A DNA stretch of 38,455 nucleotides, taken from contig JADLES010000039.1 of the NCBI GenBank assembly GCA_020845995.1, positions 1-38,455 of the forward strand, read 5' to 3'. The DNA comes from Burkholderiales bacterium. Its GTDB lineage: Bacteria > Pseudomonadota > Gammaproteobacteria > Burkholderiales > SG8-39. Positions within the stretch are counted from its first letter, which is position 1, and each line of letters opens with the position of its first letter. This document shows, in pieces, positions 1 through 7,874 of the stretch. The position numbers and the translations under genes are program-made. Below the pieces are notes generated by a model. That model ran no database searches, was not told the DNA's origin, and saw only the letters and a program-made list of their open reading frames with translations.

Positions 1-1
1 C

Positions 2-97
2 GCCTTCGCGCTGTTCGGCGCGCTGAAGGTCGTCGCCGACGTGGTGATGCACACCGTCGAGCACCACGTTCTCGCGAAATCGGCCTCTGCGTCTTAG
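2..97 (+). CDS. C-terminal end of an unidentified protein (5' truncated by window)
   Basis: An open frame enters from the left edge and ends at a TAG at 95-97. It encodes 31 residues: a hydrophobic Ala/Leu/Val stretch followed by a His/Glu-containing tail. This fits the last transmembrane helix and tail of an integral membrane protein. It is convergent with the ADP-ribosylglycohydrolase gene, whose stop begins at 99, so the two genes meet tail to tail. The family cannot be assigned from so little sequence. Membrane location is inferred only from hydrophobicity. Confidence 0.5.
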   Translation, partial: AFALFGALKVVADVVMHTVEHHVLAKSASAS

Positions 98-98
98 C

Positions 99-869
99 TC
101 AGCAGCCAAAACGCCGCGCGAACCGGTCCACCACCCCCAGCAGGTCGTCGGTAAGGAATCCGCGCACGGCGTGCGCCAGCTCCGCCGGCACGCCGCCATA
201 GTGCGCCTGGGCGATACCGCCGGCGATGCAGCCCATGGTGTCGCTGTCCCCACCCAGCGAGATCGCCTTGCGGATCGCGTCCTCGACGCTCTCGGACTCG
301 AGGAACGCGATGATCGCCTCCGGCACCGATCCCTGGCAGGAGACGTCGAAGGCGTAGTGCGGCCGGATTTGCGCCAGCGTGCGGCCGAGATCGTAGCCGA
401 AGCGCGCGCCGATCTGCTCGCGGATCGCGTCCTTGCCCGCGCCCTGGCGCCCGAGCAGCACGGCGAGCGCGACCGCCTGCGCACCCTTGATGCCCTCCGG
501 GTGATCGTGGGTGACCGCGGCGCTGCGTGCCGCCTCACGCAGCACCTCTTCTTCCGAGTCGTAGGCGAAGCCCACGGGCGCGACGCGCATCGCCGAGCCG
601 TTGCCCCAGCTCTGGTAGGGACCGGCGCCCGCGTTGTGCATCCAGACGTAGAAACTGCTGCCGAAGCCGCGGTTCGGGTGCCGCTGGCCGAAGCGGCGCA
701 GCGCGGCGGCGAAATCCTCGCCGTTCAGGATCGCGTCCGCGACCGCCACGGTGAGCACGGTGTCGTCGGTGAAGATCGTGCGCTCGCCGAACAGCTCGAA
801 CTGCGTCGACTTGGTCGGGAAGCTCTCGAACCGCGAGCCGATCACGTCACCAGCAATGGCTCCGAGCAT
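99..869 (-). CDS. ADP-ribosylglycohydrolase family protein
   Basis: This 256-aa protein begins with the family N-terminus GAIAGDVIGSRFE and carries both dinuclear-metal motifs of the family: TDDT near residue 34 and GGDSDT near residue 207. Such enzymes (DraG/ARH-like) hydrolyse ADP-ribose from proteins or other ADP-ribosylated targets in the cytoplasm. The length matches single-domain members. The gene lies 21 bp downstream of the glutamate-synthase-like gene on the same strand and probably shares its transcript. No ADP-ribosyltransferase (DraT) or nitrogenase gene is visible nearby, so a specific role in nitrogenase control is not supported. Confidence 0.88.
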   Translation of the reverse strand: MLGAIAGDVIGSRFESFPTKSTQFELFGERTIFTDDTVLTVAVADAILNGEDFAAALRRFGQRHPNRGFGSSFYVWMHNAGAGPYQSWGNGSAMRVAPVGFAYDSEEEVLREAARSAAVTHDHPEGIKGAQAVALAVLLGRQGAGKDAIREQIGARFGYDLGRTLAQIRPHYAFDVSCQGSVPEAIIAFLESESVEDAIRKAISLGGDSDTMGCIAGGIAQAHYGGVPAELAHAVRGFLTDDLLGVVDRFARRFGC

Positions 870-890
870 GGCCGCGGGGTCGCGCGCGTC

Positions 891-2381
891 CTACGCGGCG
901 CGCACCTTCGCCTTGGGGTCCGGGTAGGGGTAGAGCATGTTGAGCGCGATCGACTGGTGGTTCGCCTGCACGATGCGCACGTGCTCGCGCTTGAGCTCCC
1001 GCGCGTGGCGCACGCCGCAGGAGTGGGCGATCATGTCGATCTCGCGGTTCATGCCGTTGCAATAGTTGGCGACGCGCAGGTACTTCTCCTCCACCACCAG
1101 CGCGCGCTGCAGGCGCTTGTTGTGCGAGGTCACGCCGGTCGGGCAGGTGTTCTGGTGGCAGCGCAGCGCCTGGATGCAGCCCAGCGCGAACATGAAGCCG
1201 CGTGCGGTGTTGACGAAGTCGGCGCCGGCCGCCAGCGCCCAGGCGGCGCGCGCGGAAGTCACGATCTTGCCCGCGGCGACGACGCGGATGCGCTGGCGCA
1301 GGCCGGATTCGATCAGCGAATCCACCACGCGCGGCAGTGCCTCGTCGATCGACAGGCTCATGTGGTCGGCGAGCGCCTGCGGCGCCGCGCCCGAGCCGCC
1401 CTCGCCGCCGTCGATGGCGAGGAAGTCGGGCGCGAACTCGAGACCCCGCCGCTGCACGGCATCGCCCAGCTCGTTGAGGAAGCGCCAGCCGCCAATCGCG
1501 GTCTTCACGCCCACCGGGCGCCCCGTGAGGTCGCGGATCCAGGCGATCTTGTCGAGCAGATCGTTGATGTTGGAGATGTCGCGGTGCCGGTTCGGGCTGA
1601 TCGAGTCGCGCCCCTCCGGGATGCCGCGGATCCGCGCGATCTCGGCGGTCACTTTCCTCGCCGGCAGCACGCCGCCCTTGCCCGGCTTCGCGCCCTGCGA
1701 GAGCTTGATCTCGAAGGCCTTGACCACCTTCGCCAGCTCGACCAGCCGCTCGGGGTTGAGGCTGCCCTGCGCGTCGCGCACGCCGTACTTGGCGGTGCCG
1801 ATCTGCATGATCACGTCGCAGCCGCCCTCCAGGTGGTAGGGCGACAGGCCGCCCTCGCCGGTGTCCATCCAGCAGCCGGCCACCGCCGCGCCGCGCGAGA
1901 GCGAGCGCACCGCCGGCGCCGAGATCGCACCGAAGCTCATGCCGCTCACGTTGACGATCGAGCGCGCCTCGAACGGGAGCTTCGCGTAGCCCTCGCCGAG
2001 CGTGAGCGAGGGCGTGGGCAGGCGCTCCTCCTCCAGCACCGGGAACGGGTGGTTGACGAAGATCAGCGCGCCGGACTGGTGCAGGTCGTAGGTCGAGCCG
2101 AAGCCGATCACGCCGCCCTCGTTCTTCGCCAGGCGGTAGACCCAGGCGCGCGTCGAGCGGTTGAACGGCATCTCGTCGCGATCGCCGGCGAAGAAGTACT
2201 GGCGGAAGTACTCGCCCAGCTGCTCGAAGAAGTAGCGCAGGTGCCCGACCACGGGGTAGTTGCGCAGCACCCCGTGCTTCTTCTGCGTGATGTCGGAGAT
2301 GAACAGGAACGCGACGCCGATCAGCACCGCCAAGCCGATCAGCGTGCCGATTCCGTACGACAGGATGCCCATCACATCCAT
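891..2381 (-). CDS. FMN-binding glutamate synthase family protein (GltB domain-2-like)
   Basis: This 496-aa protein has an N-terminal transmembrane helix (about residues 5-28), then the FMN-binding TIM barrel of glutamate synthase. Visible marks are the Gly-rich GEGGSG loop, the AGADFVNTARG phosphate-binding region and a C-x5-C-x4-C cluster (CIQALRCHQNTC), the spacing used for the [3Fe-4S] cluster. Stand-alone members lack the glutamine amidotransferase domain, so the physiological reaction is uncertain. I start at the ATG at 2381 (MDVMGI), preceded by an AGGGGG ribosome-binding site. The longer open frame upstream is basic, unstructured and overlaps the peroxiredoxin gene. It lies 38 bp downstream of that gene. 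Confidence 0.85.
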   Translation of the reverse strand: MDVMGILSYGIGTLIGLAVLIGVAFLFISDITQKKHGVLRNYPVVGHLRYFFEQLGEYFRQYFFAGDRDEMPFNRSTRAWVYRLAKNEGGVIGFGSTYDLHQSGALIFVNHPFPVLEEERLPTPSLTLGEGYAKLPFEARSIVNVSGMSFGAISAPAVRSLSRGAAVAGCWMDTGEGGLSPYHLEGGCDVIMQIGTAKYGVRDAQGSLNPERLVELAKVVKAFEIKLSQGAKPGKGGVLPARKVTAEIARIRGIPEGRDSISPNRHRDISNINDLLDKIAWIRDLTGRPVGVKTAIGGWRFLNELGDAVQRRGLEFAPDFLAIDGGEGGSGAAPQALADHMSLSIDEALPRVVDSLIESGLRQRIRVVAAGKIVTSARAAWALAAGADFVNTARGFMFALGCIQALRCHQNTCPTGVTSHNKRLQRALVVEEKYLRVANYCNGMNREIDMIAHSCGVRHARELKREHVRIVQANHQSIALNMLYPYPDPKAKVRAA

Positions 2382-2419
2382 CGGCCGCCCCCTGCCGATA
2401 TGATAGGCGAAATCGCCTG

Positions 2420-2890
2420 CTAGGACTTCAGCTTGCGGACGACGTCGAAGATCTCGGCGGCGTGATGCCTGGGATTTACGTTGTAGGCGGCGTGGCGGAT
2501 CACGCCCTTCTTGTCGATCACGAAGGTCGAGCGCACCAGGCACTCCTTGCGCACGCCGTCGGTCTCCTTCTCCTGCAGCACGCCGTAGCGCCGGCAGACC
2601 TCGCCCTCCGGATCCGACAGCAGGCCGATCGACAGGCCGTGCCGGTCGCGGAACTCGGCATGGGTGAGGCAGTCGTCGCGCGACACGCCGAGGATCACGC
2701 AGTTGCAGCGGCCGAACTCGCCCTCATGGTCGGAGAACTCGGCCGCCTGCTGCGTGCAGACCGGCGTGTTGTCGCGCGGGTAGAAATACAGCACGATGTT
2801 CTTGCGGCCGAGGAACGAGGACAGCGCCACGCTTTGCATGTCCGCGTCGGGCAGCGTGAATTTGGGTGCGCTTTGGCCTGGCTCGAGCAT
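2420..2890 (-). CDS. bcp: Peroxiredoxin of the BCP/PrxQ type
   Basis: This 156-aa thioredoxin-fold peroxidase reduces hydrogen peroxide and alkyl hydroperoxides in the cytoplasm. The peroxidatic cysteine is C45 in the motif NTPVCT. The usual PrxQ resolving cysteine five residues later is replaced by Ala50, so this protein must use another cysteine (C62, C64, C74 and one near residue 95 are available) or an external thiol. I choose the ATG at 2890; an in-frame TTG two codons upstream is the alternative. It is the first gene of a three-gene minus-strand unit with the glutamate-synthase-like and ADP-ribosylglycohydrolase genes. Family assignment is secure. Confidence 0.9.
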   Translation of the reverse strand: MLEPGQSAPKFTLPDADMQSVALSSFLGRKNIVLYFYPRDNTPVCTQQAAEFSDHEGEFGRCNCVILGVSRDDCLTHAEFRDRHGLSIGLLSDPEGEVCRRYGVLQEKETDGVRKECLVRSTFVIDKKGVIRHAAYNVNPRHHAAEIFDVVRKLKS

Positions 2891-2951
2891 CGGCAATGCC
2901 TGCCGGAAATTTTATGCGGGCACCGGCGTTTGACAAGCCCCGCGCGCCGGG

Positions 2952-2978
2952 TTGTCGCAATGCTGCCACATTTATAAT
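2952..2978 (+). promoter_or_regulatory. Candidate sigma-70 promoter (TTGTCG-N15-TATAAT)
   Basis: A perfect -10 hexamer TATAAT sits at 2973-2978, with TTGTCG at 2952-2957 and a short 15-bp spacer. The ATG of the small frame at 2985 begins only 6 bp after the -10, so a transcript from here would be leaderless or nearly so. It would drive the 2985-3589 genes. Confidence 0.5.
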
Positions 2979-2984
2979 CCTTCG

Positions 2985-3095
2985 ATGGAAGAACTGCCTC
3001 TAGGGGGCTTGTCCGCGCAGGCTTTTTTGCGGTGCGGCCGACGCGAGCACGCGCTGCCCGCCGCCGCCATTCTCGAGCTCGAGCCGCGAACGTGA
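2985..3095 (+). pseudogene. 36-codon frame resembling the start of a larger gene, coupled to the next gene
   Basis: The frame starts at ATG 2985 with MEELPLGGLSAQAFLR, which reads like an ordinary protein N-terminus. It resembles, from memory, the start of JmjC/cupin ribosomal-oxygenase proteins, but the sequence then becomes short and unstructured. It ends at TGA 3093-3095, overlapping the GTG start at 3092 (GTGA), the usual sign of translational coupling. I infer a relic with an internal deletion, or a genuine short leader peptide. A run of six T at 3022-3027 is a possible frameshift site. Homology is not proven. Confidence 0.4.
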
Positions 3096-3589
3096 GCGAA
3101 ATCTCGCGCGAACCCGAATACCTGCGCTTTGAGGGCGAAGCGGAATTCCAGGCCGCGGTGGACCGCCTGCTGGCGCAAGCCGGCCGCGAGCTGCGCATCT
3201 TCGAACCCGACGGCAGCGCACTGAGACTCAATTCGCCCGCGCGCATCGCGCGGCTGGAGGCGTTCCTGCGCGCCAGCCGCACGCGCCGCATCCAGCTCGT
3301 GGTCCACGAGACCGACCACCTGACGCGCGCCTGCCCGCGCATGATGGAATTCCTCAAGCGCTTCGGCCACGCGCTGCAGATCCACCGTACCTCCGAAGAG
3401 ATCCGCGGGCTGCAGGATGCGTTCATGGTCCTGGATGCGGCCCACTACCTGCGCCGGCCGCTTGCCATCCGGGCGCGCGGCGCGATCGGACTGCACGACG
3501 AGACCGAAGCGCTCGCCATGCGCGCACGGTTTTTCGAGATCTGGGCGGCCTCGTTCGCGGGCATCGGCAGCACGACCGCGGGCCTGTAG
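3092..3589 (+). CDS. Uncharacterised conserved protein (possibly DUF7931-like)
   Basis: This 165-aa soluble protein has no signal peptide or membrane segment. Its composition is that of a normal folded protein: it is rich in Arg, Leu, Ala and Glu, with an LRIFEPDG segment near residue 35 and an LVVHETDHL segment in the middle. The general look (short strand ending in H/D followed by helix) recalls phospholipase-D-like small proteins of betaproteobacteria, but no HKD motif is seen, so I do not assign a function. I take the GTG at 3092, which overlaps the stop of the preceding short frame. A longer frame from a GTG at 3032 adds only low-complexity Arg/Ala. Confidence 0.65.
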   Translation: MSEISREPEYLRFEGEAEFQAAVDRLLAQAGRELRIFEPDGSALRLNSPARIARLEAFLRASRTRRIQLVVHETDHLTRACPRMMEFLKRFGHALQIHRTSEEIRGLQDAFMVLDAAHYLRRPLAIRARGAIGLHDETEALAMRARFFEIWAASFAGIGSTTAGL

Positions 3590-3601
3590 CACGGTCTTTG
3601 C

Positions 3602-3607
3602 TATAAT
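3602..3607 (+). promoter_or_regulatory. Candidate -10 element for the lipoprotein gene
   Basis: A perfect TATAAT lies 64 bp upstream of the lipoprotein ATG in a locally AT-rich stretch. No convincing -35 hexamer is visible at 16-18 bp, so this is a partial promoter call. An expected transcript would have a leader of about 55 nt including the GGGAAA ribosome-binding site near 3660. Confidence 0.45.
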
Positions 3608-3670
3608 TTGTGCGCAGCCGCAAATCGCGGCTGGACGTCCGACCTCAATTGATTTCAAAAGGGAAACATC

Positions 3671-4036
3671 ATGCATAAGCAACTGCTCCTCGCGGTGGCC
3701 GTCGCGTTCGCGCTCGGCGCCTGCGGCAAGAAGGAAGAACCCAAGCCGGCTCCGGCGGCACCCGCGCCTGCGGCCACACCAGCGCCCGCCCCTGCTCCCG
3801 CGGCCGATGCGAAGAAGGAAGAAGCGAAAGCCCCCGAAGCCCCGAAAGCCGAGGAGAAGAAGGACGAGCCGAAGAAGGACGAGGCGAAGAAGGAAGAGCC
3901 GAAAGCCGATGCCGGCAAGATGTCCGACGTCGTCAAGGGCGCCGCGGCCGGCGCTGCCGCCGGCGCGAAGGAAGGCGGCGCCTCGGGCGCGGCTTCCGGC
4001 GCGGTGAAAGGCGCCCAGGGCGCGATGAAGAAATAG
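3671..4036 (+). CDS. Lys/Glu/Ala/Pro-rich lipoprotein
   Basis: This 121-aa protein has a lipoprotein signal peptide with lipobox ALGAC, so the mature N-terminus is the lipidated Cys near residue 18. The mature part is a Pro/Ala linker, then a highly charged segment built from imperfect KKDE/KKEE repeats, then a Gly/Ala-rich tail (GAAAGAAAG-type) reminiscent of a glycine-zipper. It is probably a periplasmic or outer-membrane spacer protein; no enzymatic role is evident. A GGGAAA Shine-Dalgarno precedes the ATG, a strong -10 lies upstream and an intrinsic terminator directly follows, so it is a monocistronic unit. Confidence 0.8.
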   Translation: MHKQLLLAVAVAFALGACGKKEEPKPAPAAPAPAATPAPAPAPAADAKKEEAKAPEAPKAEEKKDEPKKDEAKKEEPKADAGKMSDVVKGAAAGAAAGAKEGGASGAASGAVKGAQGAMKK

Positions 4037-4054
4037 TTTTGTTCGGCAGGACCG

Positions 4055-4096
4055 GAACGGCGGAACTCCGGGAGGGGGTCCGCCGTTCTTGTTTTC
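4055..4096 (+). terminator. Rho-independent terminator after the lipoprotein gene
   Basis: A perfect 10-bp inverted repeat (GAACGGCGGA at 4055-4064, TCCGCCGTTC at 4079-4088) encloses a 14-nt loop and is followed by the T-rich tract TTGTTTT. It terminates plus-strand transcription; the T-tract touches the stop codon of the convergent metallo-hydrolase gene. The other direction lacks a clear T-run. Confidence 0.85.
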
Positions 4097-4895
4097 AGCG
4101 GCCTTGCTTCAATTCACGCCAGTCGAATCCGTCTTCCTGGGTCGACACGCCGATCCAGTCCGCCGCGCAGCCCATGGCGCGCGCGAGCGCCGCGCGCGCG
4201 AGCGCCGACTGGTTGTTCTGCTGCGACAGGTGGGCCGCGATCACGTGCTGGAGGCGCGAGCGGTCGAGCGCCGCGAGCAGCGCCTCGGCCTGGCCGTTGG
4301 ACAGGTGGCCGAACGGCCCCGCGATGCGCTCCTTGAGCCACTTCGGGTAATCACCGCCCCACAGCAGGTCGGCGTCGTGGTTGGTCTCGAGCACCAGCGC
4401 GTCGCAGCCCGACAGCGTCGCTTCGACGTGCGCGGTCGAGGCGCCGATGTCGGTGAGCACGCCCAGGCGAAACGCGCCGTCGGAAAGGACGTACTGCACC
4501 GGCTCGCGCGCATCGTGCGGCACGGTGTAGGGCTGCACCTGCAGCCCGTCGATGGCGAACGCGTTGCGGCCGTCGATGGTGCGCGTCCGCACGTCCCCCG
4601 GCGGCTTGCCGGCCGCGGCGAGCGCCGCCTGCGTGCCGTAGGTCAGCCACACCGGCAGCCCGTGCTTTTGCGCGAACGGGTAGGCCTGCCCGGCGTGATC
4701 GTCATGCTCGTGGGTGATCAGAATGCCCTGCAGGTCGGCCGGCGCAAGCCCGAGGCGCGCGAGCCGGCGCTCGGTCTCGCGCGGCGCGAGGCCGCAGTCG
4801 AGCAGCACGCGCGTGATGGTCCCATGCGCGCCCGCTTCCGCGACCAGGCAATTTCCCTTGGAACCGCTACCGAGGGCAGCGAAACGAAAACTCAC
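4095..4895 (-). CDS. MBL-fold metallo-hydrolase, WalJ/YycJ-like
   Basis: This 266-aa cytoplasmic protein opens with the characteristic ALGSGSKGNC motif and has the metallo-beta-lactamase signature HEHDDH at residues 62-67, followed by later His and Asp ligands (PHD, LTD, HLSNGQ, HLS). This matches the YycJ/WalJ subfamily of MBL hydrolases, whose biochemical role is incompletely defined and may involve nucleic acid. The GTG start at 4895 shares bases with the bamC stop (GTGA), so translation is coupled to bamC. The upstream extension of the frame is an overprint of bamC and is rejected. Confidence 0.88.
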   Translation of the reverse strand: MSFRFAALGSGSKGNCLVAEAGAHGTITRVLLDCGLAPRETERRLARLGLAPADLQGILITHEHDDHAGQAYPFAQKHGLPVWLTYGTQAALAAAGKPPGDVRTRTIDGRNAFAIDGLQVQPYTVPHDAREPVQYVLSDGAFRLGVLTDIGASTAHVEATLSGCDALVLETNHDADLLWGGDYPKWLKERIAGPFGHLSNGQAEALLAALDRSRLQHVIAAHLSQQNNQSALARAALARAMGCAADWIGVSTQEDGFDWRELKQGR

Positions 4896-6037
4896 TTCAA
4901 CTGTTCGTAAAGCAGCGCGACGATGCGCCGCGTCGTCTCGGTATTGGCCTGCGCGCCTTCCTTGTTGAGGACCTGTACCACGCACTTGCCGGCGAACTGG
5001 CGGATCTGCACCCGGTACTGCTCGGCCTTGCCGGTGGGCGCGCTCGACCTCCAGAACGCGAGCTTGGAGAGGATGCCTTCCTTCTCGTCCTTCTTCTGCA
5101 TGTCGAGCGCATCGGTGTCGGCATAGCGCACGAAGTACTGGCCCTTCTGCCGGTCGCGGTCCTCGACGGTGAAGCCGACGCGGTCGAGCGCGAGACCGAC
5201 GCGCCGCCAGGCGCGGTCGAACGGCTCGAACACCTCCAGCGTCTCGAAGCCGCCGATGCCCTTTTCGATCGCGGCGCGCGCCGGCGCCGCGCTGGGCGCC
5301 GCCGAGGCGACCATCATCTGCCTCGCCTTCTGCTCCTGCGTGCCAAGGCGCACCATCAGCCGGCGCAGGAAATCGGCTTCCAGTTCCGGATCGGCCGGGC
5401 GCGGCTGCCACACGGTCCCGCCGGCGCTGCCGCGCACCACCTCGATCATGCCGCGGTGGCTGATGTAGACCTCGGTGCCGCCGTCGTTCGCGCGCTCCAG
5501 GCGCGTGCGGAACTTGTCGCGCTCGGCCGTCGAATAGACCTGGTCGATCAGCTTGCCGAGGAGGGCGCGGATGCCGTCCTGCGGGATGTTGGCGCGGTTC
5601 TCGGCCCAGTCGGTCTCCATCACGCCGGAATCGGGCACGTCGACCGCGATGAGGAATCCGTTCTCCTGCCAGAACTCGCGCACCAGCGGCCAGAGCTTCT
5701 CCGGCGGCATCGGCACCACCAGCCAGCGCTGCGTGCCGGCCCGCTCGATCTGCATCTTTTCGACCGAGGGCAGCACGCCCGAGGCGACGTTCCCCGTCTT
5801 CGCCTGCTGCGCGCGGTTCGCCTCGTAGCTGGAGAGGGTCGCCGAGCCCGTGCCGCCTGGCACCGCGTAGCGGTTGTCGCGCGTCGGCGCGGTGAGGTCC
5901 GGCGGGATCTCGAGCGTCGGCACCTGACCGGCCGACCGGTAGTCGACCTTCTTGCCCTCGAGCATCTCGTTGGCGGTCTGGCAGCCGCCCAGCGTCCCGG
6001 CGAGCGCCGCCAACAAGGCGGTCCGGGCCAGTCTCAA
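4892..6037 (-). CDS. bamC: Outer-membrane protein assembly lipoprotein BamC
   Basis: This 381-aa lipoprotein has a short signal peptide ending in the lipobox TLGGC. It then has the BamC N-terminal unstructured segment, the VDYRSAG...LEIPPDLT stretch that docks on BamD, and two helix-grip domains. BamC is an accessory part of the BAM complex that inserts beta-barrel proteins in the outer membrane. The best start is a TTG at 6037 that overlaps the dapA stop (TTGA); no ATG or GTG fits before the signal peptide. The order dapA-bamC is the common proteobacterial arrangement, and the downstream MBL gene is coupled by GTGA. Confidence 0.9.
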   Translation of the reverse strand: MRLARTALLAALAGTLGGCQTANEMLEGKKVDYRSAGQVPTLEIPPDLTAPTRDNRYAVPGGTGSATLSSYEANRAQQAKTGNVASGVLPSVEKMQIERAGTQRWLVVPMPPEKLWPLVREFWQENGFLIAVDVPDSGVMETDWAENRANIPQDGIRALLGKLIDQVYSTAERDKFRTRLERANDGGTEVYISHRGMIEVVRGSAGGTVWQPRPADPELEADFLRRLMVRLGTQEQKARQMMVASAAPSAAPARAAIEKGIGGFETLEVFEPFDRAWRRVGLALDRVGFTVEDRDRQKGQYFVRYADTDALDMQKKDEKEGILSKLAFWRSSAPTGKAEQYRVQIRQFAGKCVVQVLNKEGAQANTETTRRIVALLYEQLK

Positions 6038-6939
6038 GCCCGCTTCTCCACCATGCGCAGCGGCAGCGCGATGCCCGCCTCGGCCAGCGCTTCGCGCACC
6101 GCCTCGTAGCCGCGCTCCGACAGCGGCACCAGCGGCAGCCGCAGGCCGGGCTCGATCAGCCCCATCTGCGCCATCGCCCACTTCACCGGGGCGGGGCTGG
6201 TCTCGATGAACAGCTTCTGGTGCAGGCCGATCAGGCGCAGGTTGATCTCGCGCGCCTTCTTGACGTCGCCGACCAGCGCCGCCGAGCACATCTCCGCCAT
6301 CGCGCGCGGCGCGACGTTGGCGGTGACCGAGATCACGCCATGGCCGCCGAGCAGGATCAGCGCGAGCGCGCTCGAGTCCTCGCCCGAGTAGATCGCGAAA
6401 TTGCGCGGCGCGCGCCGGATCAGGTCGGTGCAGCGCTCCATGCTGGCGGTCGCGTCCTTGATGCCGATGATGCCCGGCACCTGCGCCAGGCGCAGCACCG
6501 TGTCGTTCTGCAGGTCGGCGACCGTGCGCACCGGCACGTTGTAGAGGATCATCGGCAGTTCGACCGTTTCCGCGATCCTGCGAAAGTGCTGGTACATGCC
6601 TTCCTGGGTGGGCTTGTTGTAATACGGCACCACCGAGAGGCTCGCCGTCGCGCCCGCTTTCTTCGCAGACTCGGAGAGCTCGATCGCCTCCGCGGTCGAG
6701 TTGCCGCCCGTGCCCGCGATGATCGGCAGGCGCCCCGCCGAATGCTCGACCGCGACGCGGATCAGGTCCTTGTGCTCGTCGAAGCTCACCGTCGGCGACT
6801 CGCCCGTGGTGCCCACCACGACGATCGCCGAGGTGCCCTGGGCGATATGCCAGTCGATCAGGCTCTTGAAGCGCGGGAGATCGATCCGCCCATCCTCCAG
6901 CATGGGGGTGACGATCGCGACCAGGCTGCCGGTAATCAT
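6034..6939 (-). CDS. dapA: 4-hydroxy-tetrahydrodipicolinate synthase
   Basis: This 301-aa TIM-barrel enzyme condenses pyruvate with aspartate semialdehyde in lysine and diaminopimelate synthesis. The Schiff-base lysine K161 is in IIGIKDAT, Y133 is in ILYNVPVRT, and the T44-T45 pair is in GTTGESPT. The ATG at 6939 gives the canonical N-terminus [13 protein letters not shown] and has a GGAG ribosome-binding site; the 22-codon upstream extension is not family-like. A TAAAAT hexamer at 6975-6980 on this strand is a possible -10. Its TGA overlaps the TTG start of bamC. Confidence 0.96.
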   Translation of the reverse strand: MITGSLVAIVTPMLEDGRIDLPRFKSLIDWHIAQGTSAIVVVGTTGESPTVSFDEHKDLIRVAVEHSAGRLPIIAGTGGNSTAEAIELSESAKKAGATASLSVVPYYNKPTQEGMYQHFRRIAETVELPMILYNVPVRTVADLQNDTVLRLAQVPGIIGIKDATASMERCTDLIRRAPRNFAIYSGEDSSALALILLGGHGVISVTANVAPRAMAEMCSAALVGDVKKAREINLRLIGLHQKLFIETSPAPVKWAMAQMGLIEPGLRLPLVPLSERGYEAVREALAEAGIALPLRMVEKRA

Positions 6940-6977
6940 CGAAGTTGCTCCATCGGTCTCTACGTTAGCTCGCCATT

Positions 6978-7487
6978 TTACCGCTCCCCGCCCCGGATCG
7001 CACAAAGTCCTTGAATCATCGCTGGTTTTGGCTCTGCCACCAAGCCCTCCGCGAAGCCGCGCACGGCAAGATTCGGAAATGCCTCGAGCAATTCGCCCGG
7101 GCGAAGCAGGAACGCGGGATTGGACGGCTTGCCGAAGCGTTCGTTCCCCGCCATGAAGGTTTCGTAGATGAGGACGCCGCCTTGCGCGAGCGCCGCCTCG
7201 ATCAGCGGAAACAGCGGCCGGTGCAGGTAGTTCGTCACCACGATGCCCTCGAAGCGCTCGCCGGCGAGCGGCCAGGTGTCGCCCTCCTCCAGATCAGCCT
7301 GGACGAAGCGCGCCCCCGGAATCTCCCGTCGCTCGCGATCGACCGCGGTGACCTCCAGCTTCCTCGCCACGAACAGACTCGCATGCCGGCCGGACCCGCA
7401 CGCCAGATCGAGGACCCTGCCCCGTGCAATGAGCGGCGCCCAGCGCGCCACCCAGGCCGAAGGCGCCAGGACGCCATGCGCGCTCAC
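6978..7487 (-). CDS. Class I SAM-dependent methyltransferase
   Basis: This 169-aa protein is a minimal Rossmann methyltransferase with motif [12 protein letters not shown], an acidic residue ending strand 2 (VTAVDRE) and a motif-II-like [11 protein letters not shown]. It resembles the TehB-like group of small soluble methyltransferases, for which the substrate is usually unknown. The GTG start at 7487 overlaps the stop of the DinB-like gene (GTGA), so it is the last gene of a coupled minus-strand chain that begins with the exported methyltransferase at 10051. No substrate can be inferred from the context. Confidence 0.85.
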   Translation of the reverse strand: MSAHGVLAPSAWVARWAPLIARGRVLDLACGSGRHASLFVARKLEVTAVDRERREIPGARFVQADLEEGDTWPLAGERFEGIVVTNYLHRPLFPLIEAALAQGGVLIYETFMAGNERFGKPSNPAFLLRPGELLEAFPNLAVRGFAEGLVAEPKPAMIQGLCAIRGGER

Positions 7488-7870
7488 GACCGCGGCTGGT
7501 CGCGCAGGTACACCGGCAGATCCCGTCCGCCGCCCACGAAGGTGAACTCCAGCGTCGCGTTCAACTCGGCCGGCGGCATGGCGTCGTAGCGCTCGATGTA
7601 CCAGGCGTCGATTGCCTGCTGCGCCCGCCCAAGCTCGGCCAGCGGCGGATGCTCCGTCGTGTTGCGCGCGCTGTACCCGTGCTCCCTGCCCTCCAGGTGC
7701 GCCTGGAAAATCCGGTCGATGACGTAGATGTGATTCAACGTGTGGACCATGTTGCGAAACGCGCCCGGCCGGGGCCTGAGAATCTCCTCCTCGGGCAGCG
7801 CCGCGACGGCCTCGAACACCAGCCGGTTGGCCCAGGCCCTGTAGCGCGTGAGGGTGCGCGGCGGGATCAG
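7484..7870 (-). CDS. DinB-family protein, apparently shortened at the C-terminus
   Basis: The frame encodes a four-helix-bundle DinB/YfiT-like protein: an N-terminal RYRAWANRLVFEA helix, then a HTLNHIYVIDRIF helix with the first metal-ligand His. Members are usually about 160 residues and end with a His-containing helix (HxxHRG type); here the frame stops after about 128 residues, right after LEFTFVGGGR, so the last ligand is missing. No ATG, GTG or TTG fits the natural N-terminus; a CTG at 7870 does, and the first standard start is the GTG at 7819. It lies between the APC permease and the methyltransferase. It may be truncated or unusual. Confidence 0.65.
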   Translation of the reverse strand: MIPPRTLTRYRAWANRLVFEAVAALPEEEILRPRPGAFRNMVHTLNHIYVIDRIFQAHLEGREHGYSARNTTEHPPLAELGRAQQAIDAWYIERYDAMPPAELNATLEFTFVGGGRDLPVYLRDQPRS

Positions 7871-7874
7871 GGCG

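Noticed and set aside
171..2423. Plus-strand frame of 750 codons
   Set aside because: Antisense to two clear genes; Arg/His/Asp-rich composition typical of a GC-rich shadow frame.
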